DNA of 64,000 nucleotides from Desulfobacula sp. (GTDB taxonomy: Bacteria; Desulfobacterota; Desulfobacteria; Desulfobacterales; Desulfobacteraceae), in the NCBI RefSeq assembly GCF_030145145.1, contig NZ_JAQYWD010000001.1, positions 62,001 through 126,000 on the forward strand, written 5' to 3'. Both the position numbers and the translations under genes were made by a program. The notes below the pieces were generated by a model. The model saw nothing but the letters and a program-made list of their open reading frames with translations. It searched no databases and was not told where the DNA came from. Each line of letters starts with the position of its first letter. The first letter of the stretch is position 1. Of this stretch, positions 54,901 to 62,786 are shown piece by piece.

Positions 54901-55201
54901 TGTCCGTACCCGGCAAAAATTCAATATTGATCCGGGATAAGCCCTGGGAACTGACCGAACTGATGTTTTTTACCTTGTCCAGGCCTTTGAGTTTTTTTTC
55001 AATCTTTATGGTAATACCGGTTTCAATGTCTGAGGCGGAAACGCCCCGATATTCTGTCTGTACAAACACATAGGGAATCGTGATATCCGGTTCACTCTCC
55101 CGGGGCAGTTCCTGATACGAATAGATGCCGATTCCTAAGATAATCAGGGCCATCACCAGTACGCTGATTCTGTTTTTTGTGGCAGTATCAGAAACAATCA
55201 T
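51950..55201 (-). CDS. RND-family efflux pump, inner-membrane subunit
   Basis: 1083 aa with the AcrB/HAE layout: one N-terminal helix, two large periplasmic loops and helix groups near residues 335-480 and 870-1060. Seen are GRYQLKVPGEFETPEEI, LALGMLVDNAIVIVENIYRY, GVVVNNAIVLIDYTN and TRLRPVVLTAITTILGLLPM. It resembles the HAE subgroup (acriflavin-like) rather than metal RND pumps. Its start overlaps the adaptor stop by 4 bp. The outer-membrane channel is not adjacent. Confidence 0.95.
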   Translation of the reverse strand: MIVSDTATKNRISVLVMALIILGIGIYSYQELPRESEPDITIPYVFVQTEYRGVSASDIETGITIKIEKKLKGLDKVKNISSVSSQGLSRINIEFLPGTDISEVLTKVKDKVDEAKNDLPSDLENDPSVFEVNFSDMPIVIFSLAGTCGPGMLKQIADDLKDDIEAVPGVLEAEVTGGQEREIRVEVDPDKLAYYRIPITALQQAVVSENQNTSGGAITLGDGRYQLKVPGEFETPEEILTLVVATHSGNPIYLKDVATVVDGIKEATSLSRLNGVDSVTLSVKKRVGENIIFISDKIDLLVEEAKLSFPKNTTITKLMNKSKDIRLMVADLENNIISGLILVVIVLFIALGFRNALLVGIAIPFSMFLSFTVLYAMGITLNMIVLFSLTLALGMLVDNAIVIVENIYRYMQQGVPRVEAAMKATGEVAWPVIGSTLTTLAAFFPMIFWPGIMGEFMKYLPITLIITLSSSLFVALIINPAMCAFFMRVKTHINTETLSAKEIEAQGETPIDIKGPILNLYSKLLNTALNNKLTVLVASFAVLILLIQIWLLKIGIEKPVEFFPSIDPGSVYVNIDPPEGADLDFIDRTVKKVEIAITGHQGADYGEAMKFQAHETAGGDPFMAPGNINNIEHIFTRVVQNSGGSIFDANLPNHIGIQFIDFEDRKSPTKEDLEELRLRVKDIAGVKITVDQQQEGPPTGPPINIEISGDNFEVLSKIAEQMKKVVENIPHVKDVRDDYQGGLPSVQVKIDRQKAALFGLTTSAIGSALKTAYNGLDVSTYYEGDEDYDIVVKLTESDRQVTDVLHKLMIPTPGGEIVPLTTLAGIEYKGTIGDIVRKNHERVVTVKANVDESKTTGSVARMQALKLLEDIELPTGYRYKFTGEDESQKESEAFLTKAFVIALFLIFLILVTLFNSVIQPVIILTSVILSLGGAFWGLAVINSPFGIIMTGVGIISLAGVVVNNAIVLIDYTNKLRDSGFSVRDAVLSAGATRLRPVVLTAITTILGLLPMVTGISYDFHVMALSTASESSQWWRSMAIVVIFGLMISTILTLVVVPTLYALIDDVKSSLVLGYSKTRAFFLE

Positions 55202-56352
55202 TGGGAGAGTTCCTCCATATCCCGGATGGTTTTTGTCACATTCACCTGTTCGCCGTCTTCAATAATTCGATGACCGACCACTACCACCTTTTCTCCCGGA
55301 TTAAGCCCCTGGGGGATCTGTATTCTCCAACCGTCCAGAAATCCCGGGCGAACCGGTCTGAATTGGACCACCCCCTCTTTTTCAACATACACCCCCATGG
55401 CTTTATCGAGGGTGACAAGGGAATATATGGGAACGGAAAGTCCTTGGGGATCCTGTTTTTTGATAATTTTTACCCTGACAAACATATCCGGAAGGATGTG
55501 ACCATTTGAATTGTTCACCTGGATTTCAAGTTTATATAAACGGGCCATGGAATCGGCGGTTTTGTAAAGATAATGGTATGTACCGGTATAGGATTTTCCC
55601 CCCAGGGCATCAATGGTCATGTCAAAGGTTTTAAGATTTCGAACGGCATCCACATCAGATTCCGGAATACCCACTTCAACTTTCAATTTATCGATTTGCA
55701 GGACCTGGGCAACGGGATCACCGGGATTTAAAAAGGTGCCGTTTTCAATATGGACACGGTCAACGATCCCTTTCATGGGGGACAGGATTGTGCAGCGGCT
55801 TAGGTTGAGGCTGGCATTGTCAAAGGCGGCTTTCCGGTTTTTGACCAGGGCAACGGCATCATCCAGTTGGGACTGGGTAACAAAGTTTTTTTTTAACAGC
55901 GTGATTAACCTTTTTTGGGTGGCCAGGGCGGAATCATAAGATGCCAGGGCAGAATCATAGGAATTTTGATAATCCCTTTTATCAATGACGGCCAGAACAT
56001 CCCCTTTTTTGACATGACGACCCTCGGTCATTTTTTTGTTGACGATTTTCCCTTTGATTTCAGAGACCACTTCCAGGGATATCCATGGTTTTGCAACACC
56101 GGGAAGACTTAATTTTTCCATGACCATGGCAGGTTCAAGTTCCATGGTCACCACGTTGGTCAGTGCTTTGGTGGTGGTCTTTTCTCTGGCTTGTTTTTCA
56201 GCCAGATCTGCTTTCCGTGTTGAAATTTTTTTACCTAACGGCAAGACAATCAACCCAATTATCAGCAAGACCACGGCAAAAGGGATGAATTTCCAGATGA
56301 GCCTTCGGATTTTTCTTCCCATGGGTTTTGGGGTATCAGGGGTGGTTTCCAT
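55198..56352 (-). CDS. RND efflux periplasmic adaptor (membrane fusion protein)
   Basis: 384 aa. A short cytoplasmic start, one membrane helix (FIPFAVVLLIIGLIVLPLG), then the HlyD-type layout: half-lipoyl (VVSEIKGKIVNKKMTEGRHV), hairpin coil (about 125-185), second half-lipoyl (CTILSPMKGIVDRVHIENGT) and beta-barrel domains. It links the pump to an outer-membrane channel. It is the first gene of a two-gene operon with the pump. Confidence 0.94.
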   Translation of the reverse strand: METTPDTPKPMGRKIRRLIWKFIPFAVVLLIIGLIVLPLGKKISTRKADLAEKQAREKTTTKALTNVVTMELEPAMVMEKLSLPGVAKPWISLEVVSEIKGKIVNKKMTEGRHVKKGDVLAVIDKRDYQNSYDSALASYDSALATQKRLITLLKKNFVTQSQLDDAVALVKNRKAAFDNASLNLSRCTILSPMKGIVDRVHIENGTFLNPGDPVAQVLQIDKLKVEVGIPESDVDAVRNLKTFDMTIDALGGKSYTGTYHYLYKTADSMARLYKLEIQVNNSNGHILPDMFVRVKIIKKQDPQGLSVPIYSLVTLDKAMGVYVEKEGVVQFRPVRPGFLDGWRIQIPQGLNPGEKVVVVGHRIIEDGEQVNVTKTIRDMEELSQ

Positions 56353-56377
56353 ACAGACATCCTTATGTGGTTAAAAA

Positions 56378-56393
56378 ATTGTTACGCAACAAT
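56378..56393. promoter_or_regulatory. Candidate operator before RND operon
   Basis: A perfect 6-4-6 inverted repeat (ATTGTT ACGC AACAAT), 26-41 bp upstream of the adaptor start. Size and position fit a TetR- or MarR-type operator. No such regulator is encoded within the window. Confidence 0.4.
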
Positions 56394-56531
56394 ACGGCCA
56401 TCCTCGCAGATTTTAAGGGGCCTTTTTCAGTTGAGCATCAACACCGGTTACGATATTACCATTACCGGCAATTTTAAGTAAATTTCGATGCTACAATAAT
56501 CGTAAACAAAAGTATAGTGGTGGTGTGATTT

Positions 56532-57359
56532 TTATCGATTCAGATCTCTGTCAATGGCCATATCGGTATATGGCAGTTGAATATAATTGAAAACCCTGGC
56601 TGTTTTGGGCATGGAAAATCGCTTAAACAGTCTGGAAATATTAATACCGATGCCAACATAAATATTTCTTTCCCGGTTTTTATGGTCCGGGTATCCTCTT
56701 GCATAGTAGCCCAGGTGCAACTCTAAATATTTCAGGATAGTTGTTTGGGCAAAATGAAATCCATCAAATTTCAGCGCCATAAGAAATTTCTGGTGATCAT
56801 AGTCAGTGGAAATGTCAAACTGATTAAATTTCGGCTGGTATTCAATTCTGAAATCAATTTTTTCTGACAGGCCAGGATGGGAACGCAGCACATATCCGGT
56901 TACACTGCCAACCAAATTCATGATAAAATCTTCGTAGGCAAATCCATAATGGCTGAACGCATCCCCGATCTCCATCCAGGTCGCCATTCCAAAAGAAGAT
57001 AACGCACCCAGCGCAGCCCCTTGCCGGGTGGAATACCCTTTGTCTTCGTAGATGGCCGCCAGGACACGGGAAAGGGTGTATGCAAAGTAAAAATGCCCGA
57101 GCTTATCCATGCCGCCATTTTTTGTGGTGTCTGAAAACCATCCTTCACTTTTTTTTTTCGGATCATTTTTAAAATAATCCCAGTTTATCATTCCCCATGT
57201 GGTAATGGCGGTCAATCCGATAACATTTGAAAGGACAAGTGTTTCTTCTTTTGAAAAATGGGTTTCCATTCCCGGCAGATCCGTTGGCGACAATACCAGG
57301 ATAAAAAGGAAAACAAAAAACAAGTTCTTCAGATGTTGTGGGGTAATAAACCCATGCAT
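56532..57359 (-). CDS. DUF2279 family membrane-associated protein
   Basis: 275 aa; GGAGG lies before the ATG at 57359. One N-terminal hydrophobic stretch (NLFFVFLFILVLSPTDLPG), probably a signal peptide. The DUF2279 block is MDKLGHFYFAYTLSRVLAAIYE, then MATWMEIGDAFSHYGFAYED and NLVGSVTGYVLRSHPG. A C-terminal half with beta-strand character (FLMALKFDGFHFAQTTILK, ERNIYVGIGINISRLF) suggests association with the outer membrane. Function unknown. Confidence 0.82.
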   Translation of the reverse strand: MHGFITPQHLKNLFFVFLFILVLSPTDLPGMETHFSKEETLVLSNVIGLTAITTWGMINWDYFKNDPKKKSEGWFSDTTKNGGMDKLGHFYFAYTLSRVLAAIYEDKGYSTRQGAALGALSSFGMATWMEIGDAFSHYGFAYEDFIMNLVGSVTGYVLRSHPGLSEKIDFRIEYQPKFNQFDISTDYDHQKFLMALKFDGFHFAQTTILKYLELHLGYYARGYPDHKNRERNIYVGIGINISRLFKRFSMPKTARVFNYIQLPYTDMAIDRDLNR

Positions 57360-57574
57360 GGTGCCTCCACATCTTCGTTTATCCTGAAAGATATCATTTT
57401 TTTTGCGTTGATGCACCTGTTATGTGAAATCCTATTTTCCCGGCCTTGAATACGGGTCCGTTTTTTTAATGACGGGAAGAATCAATTTGATTCTTTCCAA
57501 AGAAGATGGTAGCAGATATTAGGTGTTTAAAGGGATCAATACTGCTCTTGGAAATTTAATGTGGAGACCCGGGT

Positions 57575-58075
57575 ATGAAAGATGAGGAAAAATCAAAAAA
57601 AGCGCTGATATCAGAGCTTAAAATGCTCCGCCAAAAATACACAGGATTAAAGGACATTTTTTTAAAAACCCAAGACATTACACTTGTCGGTGGCAATGAA
57701 ACCATTCTGGTGGTGGATGACAATGAGGATATACGGAAAACGATTGTGGCAATGCTTGAAAAATGCGGTTATACGGTTATTGAAGCAGATTCCTCCCGGA
57801 CCGCCATTGAGATTTTTAAATCCCATGGCAGCACCATCCACCTGGTATTATCAGATGTTGTCATGCCTGAAATCAGCGGGCCTGAAATGGTTAAGGCATT
57901 ATTTGGAATACAAAAGGAGATAAAGGTCGTTTTTATGTCCGGCTTTACAGAGGATGATGTTATTCTAGATGATGTGCTGAAAATTCTTCATTCACAAACT
58001 TCCTTCATTGAAAAACCATTCACTTTTCAGGAAATCTGCCTAGTTGTAAGACAGCAGCTTGACAAAAAACCATAA
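57575..58075 (+). CDS. Response regulator with N-terminal coiled-coil leader
   Basis: 166 aa. Residues 1-40 are charged helix (DEEKSKKALISELKMLRQKY). The receiver spans about 45-163: ILVVDDNEDIRKT, LVLSDVVMPEISG, VVFMSGFTEDDVI and FIEKPF. No output domain. This receiver resembles those found at the C-termini of hybrid kinases, so it may have been split from one. It lies 18 bp before the diguanylate cyclase and probably works with it. Confidence 0.88.
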   Translation: MKDEEKSKKALISELKMLRQKYTGLKDIFLKTQDITLVGGNETILVVDDNEDIRKTIVAMLEKCGYTVIEADSSRTAIEIFKSHGSTIHLVLSDVVMPEISGPEMVKALFGIQKEIKVVFMSGFTEDDVILDDVLKILHSQTSFIEKPFTFQEICLVVRQQLDKKP

Positions 58076-58093
58076 GATTTAAAGTGGGGTAAA

Positions 58094-59134
58094 ATGATAA
58101 ACAAGTCATATCCGGAGTCCATCGAAGAGTCAGGGGGGTATTTAAGGATTGCCCTGAAAAAGATTGCTCAATATAACCTTCCATATAACCCTATCTCCTA
58201 TTTGTTGTGGTATGAATATGCCACCGGGCGGAATGAAAACCTGATCAAAGACCTCGAAGTCTTCCTTAACGCCAAGGAAGTGATTACCATTGAGGTCGTC
58301 ACCCGGCTATTCAAAAAGCACATGGCCGACAGTCAGATTTTGATGGCTGAAAAAAAAACCAAGGACTTTAAAAAGATACTATTAGAAATGACCAAACACT
58401 TGAGTGAGTCCTGTAACGAAATCGGATCCCAGGGCAGTTTGTTAGATACCTTTGCCCAGGAGCTTGTTACGTCAGAATCCCTGGAGGACATCTCCGTCAT
58501 CGCGAATCGGATTGTTTTGGAAACAAAAGCGGTGGTTGAATCCAGCAAAAACCTGAAAACCCAATTGGATTCAACCGTGTCTGAAATCGACACGCTGAGT
58601 AAAGAACTTGAAGGAATAAAGCAGGTTGCCAAGACCGATATGTTGACCGGTCTTTTAAACCGGCGGGGATTTGACGGGGCCTTATATCCCGTCATGGAAG
58701 ATATAAAAACAACCCATGAGGCGTTGTCCGTCATTATGTTGGATATTGATCATTTTAAACGGGTAAATGATACCTATGGTCATCTGATAGGGGACAATGT
58801 TCTGAAAATGATCGGTAAATTAATAAAAGATTCTATTAAGGGCAAGGATATTGCGGCCCGGTTTGGGGGAGAAGAGTTTATTTTGACGCTGCCGCAGACA
58901 CCCCTGAAGGGCGCTTATGCACTGGCGGAACAAATCCGGTTAAATCTGCAGAAAATGAATTTGAAGATTAAAGATACGGGCGAGTCCATAGGACAAATTA
59001 CCATTTCCCTGGGCGTTGCATTGTACAAAGAGGGTGAATCCATTGAGGCGGTTATTCAAAGAGCGGACAATGCTTTGTACCATGCAAAGAATACCGGCAG
59101 GAATAAAACCGTCACAGAAGCGATGCTTGGGTAA
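58094..59134 (+). CDS. Diguanylate cyclase (GGDEF)
   Basis: 346 aa. Residues 1-170 are helical and belong to a group often fused to GGDEF (YNPISYLLWYEYATGRNENL, LFKKHMADSQ), with a coil leading into the cyclase. GGDEF domain at about 180-340: TDMLTGLLNRRGFDGAL, MLDIDHFKRVNDTYGHLIGD, and the active-site RFGGEEF near residue 260. The inhibitory RxxD site reads KGKD, so product inhibition may be weak. It makes c-di-GMP. The receiver gene upstream is a likely partner. Confidence 0.94.
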   Translation: MINKSYPESIEESGGYLRIALKKIAQYNLPYNPISYLLWYEYATGRNENLIKDLEVFLNAKEVITIEVVTRLFKKHMADSQILMAEKKTKDFKKILLEMTKHLSESCNEIGSQGSLLDTFAQELVTSESLEDISVIANRIVLETKAVVESSKNLKTQLDSTVSEIDTLSKELEGIKQVAKTDMLTGLLNRRGFDGALYPVMEDIKTTHEALSVIMLDIDHFKRVNDTYGHLIGDNVLKMIGKLIKDSIKGKDIAARFGGEEFILTLPQTPLKGAYALAEQIRLNLQKMNLKIKDTGESIGQITISLGVALYKEGESIEAVIQRADNALYHAKNTGRNKTVTEAMLG

Positions 59135-59138
59135 GGTG

Positions 59139-59399
59139 TTACGGCCCAGGCGTTTTTTTCAGCCGCTGGATAAGGTCTTTTTCCAGGTGCTGGATGATCA
59201 TTTTTAATGGTCGGCTTTCCTGAACCGGGCCGGAGTTGTTCCAACCCTTTTTCATTGCCCGGTCCTTTACTTCTTTAAATTGGGCCAGGGAATGGGCCAT
59301 TGATTTCCAGGCAAAGAGTTTTTGCAGAATGTGGCGTTCTTCAGGGGTCAGGTCTGTTGCTGTATCGATTGTTTTGCCATTGTCCGTTGTTATGATCAT
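59139..59399 (-). CDS. Hypothetical small protein
   Basis: 86 aa, not recognised. It is soluble and charged, with a helical C-terminus (LKMIIQHLEKDLIQRLKKTPG) and an ATPEERHIL-like segment (DLTPEERHILQKLFAWKSMA). It lies on the strand of the HD and prfB genes, 77 bp after the HD stop, and its stop is 4 bp from the cyclase stop. It may be the last gene of that operon. Confidence 0.55.
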   Translation of the reverse strand: MIITTDNGKTIDTATDLTPEERHILQKLFAWKSMAHSLAQFKEVKDRAMKKGWNNSGPVQESRPLKMIIQHLEKDLIQRLKKTPGP

Positions 59400-59476
59400 T
59401 TTAGGGTTTCCCGGCGGGTGAAACCGTTTTTTATACGGATTGCCTTTTGGTATAAAGAAAGTGCTTTCACCAGTGG

Positions 59477-60025
59477 TTACAGGTTGAACTCTTCAGCCCA
59501 GATCGAAAATCGTTTTGCATGGTCCGGGTGTATTTTTTCTAATTCTGCAATGATCTGGGGGGGGGTCATCTTTTTGTCTGCATACAGGGGATTTTTAGAG
59601 TGATATTTGTCGGCAACACAGATGATTTTTTCTTCAATGCTGATGGGCACCATATCCCTTGGGGGCAGCGGAAGCTTGTTCACCAGGATGTTTTCCCTGG
59701 TGATGCCGGCCCCGGTATGCCGCTCACAGACAAGGCCGTATTCCGGCGGCAGACCCTGTTCATCCAGAAGGTTTCGTCCCAGGTATCCGTGACAGATATA
59801 GGGCACCGTGCCCCTACAGCCGATGCTGTCTGCCCGGGTCAGAAATATGCCGATATCATGGAGCATGGCGGCGGTTCGAATAAATTCAATATCCGGTTTC
59901 AAATGCGGGAGGGTGTCGGCAATTTCAAGACTTTTTTCAGTGACGATCCGGCTGTGCTCAATCAGCACTTGATACAGTTTTGTGCCCGGCGTATAAAATT
60001 TGTTAATAAGGGTGAAAGGATCCAT
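59477..60025 (-). CDS. HD-domain phosphohydrolase-like protein
   Basis: 182 aa of the HDIG type (TIGR00295-like). Metal-site residues seen: HSRIVTEKSLEIADTLPHLK, HDIGIF, YICHGYLGRNLLDEQGLPPE and CERHTGAGITREN, then CVADKYHSKNP. Substrate unknown, probably a nucleotide. It starts 3 bp after the prfB stop, so it is cotranscribed with lnt and prfB. Confidence 0.9.
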   Translation of the reverse strand: MDPFTLINKFYTPGTKLYQVLIEHSRIVTEKSLEIADTLPHLKPDIEFIRTAAMLHDIGIFLTRADSIGCRGTVPYICHGYLGRNLLDEQGLPPEYGLVCERHTGAGITRENILVNKLPLPPRDMVPISIEEKIICVADKYHSKNPLYADKKMTPPQIIAELEKIHPDHAKRFSIWAEEFNL

Positions 60026-60028
60026 TTT

Positions 60029-61118
60029 TTATGAGAGCAGAACTCTTTCGATGAACGGGTCCAAATCGCCGTTCAGGACCCTGTCCACATCTCCCATTTC
60101 AAAATCGGTTCGATGGTCTTTAACCATCCGGTAGGGGTGAAGAACATAGGATCTGATCTGGCTTCCCCAGGCAATATCATCTTTGCCGTCATGAAGGGCC
60201 TGCATTTTTTTATCCTGTTTTCCCTTTTCCAGCTGGTACAGTCTTGATTTTAACACTTTAAAAGCAATTTCCTTGTTGCGGTGCTGGGAGGGTTCCTGCT
60301 GGCATTGAACCACCACGCCGCTGGGAATATGGGTGATTCTCACCGCACTGCTGGTCTTGTTCACATGTTGTCCGCCGGCACCACTGGCGCGGTACACATC
60401 AATTCTCAGGTCGGATTCATCAATCTCGATGTTAATTTCATCGTTTATTTCAGGATAAACAAATACAGAGGCAAATGAGGTATGGCGTTTTCCACTTGCA
60501 TTGTAGGGTGAAATCCTGACCAGGCGATGAACTCCGGATTCGACCTTCATGAACCCGTAACAATTTTCTCCGGAAACCCGAAGTGTTGCCCCTTTAATTC
60601 CGGCCTCATCCCCGGGTTGATAATCAATAATCTGAAACCGGTATCCCTTTTTATCCATCCATCGAGTGTACATGCGAAACAGCATTTCAGCCCAATCCTG
60701 GGAATCGGTTCCGCCGGCACCGGCATTGATGGAAACAAGGGCATCCCTTGAATCGTCTTCGCCATCAAGGGTGATCTCCACAGAGAATTTTTTTATTTTT
60801 TTCTCAAGTGCGGACAACAGGACAGACACCTCGAGTTCACTGTCTTTATCAGACTCTTCAAGGGCAAGCTCCAGAAGGATTTCAGCATCTTCAATCTCTT
60901 TGTAAATACTTTCCCAGGTTTCCAGAAGATTTGACAGGCGGGTTCTCTCTTTTAAAAGAGCGGTTGCCTGGTCCGTGTCATTCCAGAAATCTTCTTTGGA
61001 CATCATATGCTCGAGTTCGCGAAAGCGATTTTGTTTTACAGGGAGGTCAAAGATACTCCTTGAGTTTGTCGGCTTTGGTGTAAATCGATTGAATTGTCTG
61101 TTTTAGTTCTATACTCAT
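60029..61118 (-). CDS. prfB: Peptide chain release factor 2, with programmed +1 frameshift
   Basis: A 362-aa product made from two frames. Frame one starts at the ATG at 61118 (AGGAG upstream): MSIELKQTIQSIYTKADKLK, then EYL, then TGA at 61047-61049. After a +1 slip on CTT the frame reads DLPVKQNRFRELEHMMSKED and continues to 60029. RF2 terminates translation at UGA and UAA. The catalytic motif SGAGGQHVNKTSSAVRITH is intact. The stop-codon recognition tripeptide, normally SPF, reads SPY here (VRISPYNASGKRHTSF). Starting at the internal ATG at 61006 would lose the first domain and the autoregulation. Confidence 0.96.
61047..61061 (-). promoter_or_regulatory. prfB recoding site
   Basis: The minus strand reads AAG GAG TAT CTT TGA followed by C. 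This is the classical RF2 signal: a Shine-Dalgarno-like AAGGAG, the slippery CTT and an in-frame TGA with a poor C context. Low RF2 lets ribosomes slip +1 and make more RF2. Confidence 0.95.
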
Positions 61119-61129
61119 TTTGATGTCTC

Positions 61130-62698
61130 CTAAACTTTTTTTCTTATTCCTTTTAACATAAAAGCAAGACAGATTGCAACTATAGAGCTGATGGCAAAAA
61201 TATCCCCATATTTTGTATAGAAACTGATCCGTTGGAGCACAGGGACACGTCGTGTCAGTGTCTGGTCGGTGAACAGGGCAGTGGTTTCAAGGCGTTCTCC
61301 CTTGGGGTCAATAAAGCCTGAAATGCCGGTATTTGCAGCCCGTGCAACAGTCCTGCGGGTTTCTACTGCCCGAAATACGGCAATGGAAAGATGCTGCTGG
61401 GCAGCGGATGTCTTCCCAAACCAGGCATCATTGGTAATCGTGGTCAGAATATCAGCCCCGTTCATTACAAATTCAGCGGCAATGGCGGGAAACAAAATTT
61501 CAAAGCAGATCAATACCCCTGTTTTGTGTGTGGCCTTCAGGTCCTGGGTATGGAAAGTAAGGGGAATAAGGGGATGGTGACCCATGGAGAAATTGCCTGC
61601 CTGGGCCGTTATCTTACCTAAAAATGTCAGATAGTCACCCAGGGGGACATACTCGCCGAAAGGGACCAGGTGATGTTTGTCATAAGTGCCTGTAACAATG
61701 GAAAATTGGTTCAGCATGTAGGCGCGATTGTAAAATGAGGTGGTTTCATTATTCGACTCGAATGCCGGGCTTCCGATGAGAAAATGGGTCTTTAAGGATC
61801 GGACACATTGATCCACCTGGTTTGACAATAGTCTGTCAAATCCATAATAAAACGGTAGAGCGGTTTCCGGCCATATCACAAGATCAGGCATGCTTTTTGA
61901 TGCTGCGTGGGAAAGCCGGATATACTTTTCCACGGTCGTTGTTTTAAAGGCTTCATCCCATTTTAAGGTTTGTTTAATATTGCCTTGAACAAGGGCGATG
62001 GTCGTTTTTTGTGCGGTACGGATGTGAGAATCCAGGTCGGTGATGCAGTGGTAGCCGTAAAAAAAAGTACCGCACACCAGAAGGGTTGTGTATAAAGCAG
62101 CGATAAAAAAGGGCGGTTGAAATTTTTTTTTAAAAGACATCCAGATATCCGCCACGAGGACGTTCACCAGAACAATGAGAAAGGAGACCCCATAAACGCC
62201 TGAAAAATCGGCAATCTGGATGAACGAAAGATTCGCATACTGGCTGTATCCCAGTCCCCCCCAGGAAAAGCCTGTGAATGCAACGGCTCTGATATATTCA
62301 AGGCCGGTCCAGAGACAGGCGGCCAGCAAAGGGGCAACGCAGGCTGGGGGGGCTAATTTTTTTAACAGAAAGGCAAATATCGCCGGGTATAGCGAAAGGT
62401 AAAGACATAAAAGGGTGAGGGTGGAAACGGCAAACAGGGGATGGAGTCCGCCATAGACATGCACCGTAGGGACGATCCAGTAAAGAAGGGTTAAAAAATG
62501 GGCGAGCCCGATGGTAATTCCACTGTAAAAGGCCTCTTTTTTTGTCATGGTTCGGATGGACACAAGCCAGGGGACCAGGGCAAAAAAGACAAGAAAAGAG
62601 AGACCTGTCTTGGGAAAAGAAAGTGTCAATGCCAGACCGCTTGTCAAAGCTGGAAAATTTTTACTCAAAATACTATTGTTTTTTTCGTCCATCATCAT
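61130..62698 (-). CDS. lnt: Apolipoprotein N-acyltransferase
   Basis: 522 aa from the first of three successive ATGs at 62698; the longer open frame upstream has no homology pattern. An inner-membrane enzyme adding the third acyl chain to lipoproteins. It has about six to eight N-terminal helices (LTSGLALTLSFPKTGLSFLV, GFSWGGLGYSQYANLSFIQI) and a nitrilase domain with the catalytic Glu in LVIWPETALPFY, Lys in YDKHHLVPFGEYVP and Cys in VLICFEILFPAI. One C-terminal helix follows. It starts the operon with prfB. Confidence 0.93.
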   Translation of the reverse strand: MMMDEKNNSILSKNFPALTSGLALTLSFPKTGLSFLVFFALVPWLVSIRTMTKKEAFYSGITIGLAHFLTLLYWIVPTVHVYGGLHPLFAVSTLTLLCLYLSLYPAIFAFLLKKLAPPACVAPLLAACLWTGLEYIRAVAFTGFSWGGLGYSQYANLSFIQIADFSGVYGVSFLIVLVNVLVADIWMSFKKKFQPPFFIAALYTTLLVCGTFFYGYHCITDLDSHIRTAQKTTIALVQGNIKQTLKWDEAFKTTTVEKYIRLSHAASKSMPDLVIWPETALPFYYGFDRLLSNQVDQCVRSLKTHFLIGSPAFESNNETTSFYNRAYMLNQFSIVTGTYDKHHLVPFGEYVPLGDYLTFLGKITAQAGNFSMGHHPLIPLTFHTQDLKATHKTGVLICFEILFPAIAAEFVMNGADILTTITNDAWFGKTSAAQQHLSIAVFRAVETRRTVARAANTGISGFIDPKGERLETTALFTDQTLTRRVPVLQRISFYTKYGDIFAISSIVAICLAFMLKGIRKKV

Positions 62699-62786
62699 TA
62701 TTATCTTATAATATGTAAAAAATTTGTTATACTTAACAGTTAGTCGATAACCCGTCAAATCCGAACACCCGCAAAAGGTGATTTTT

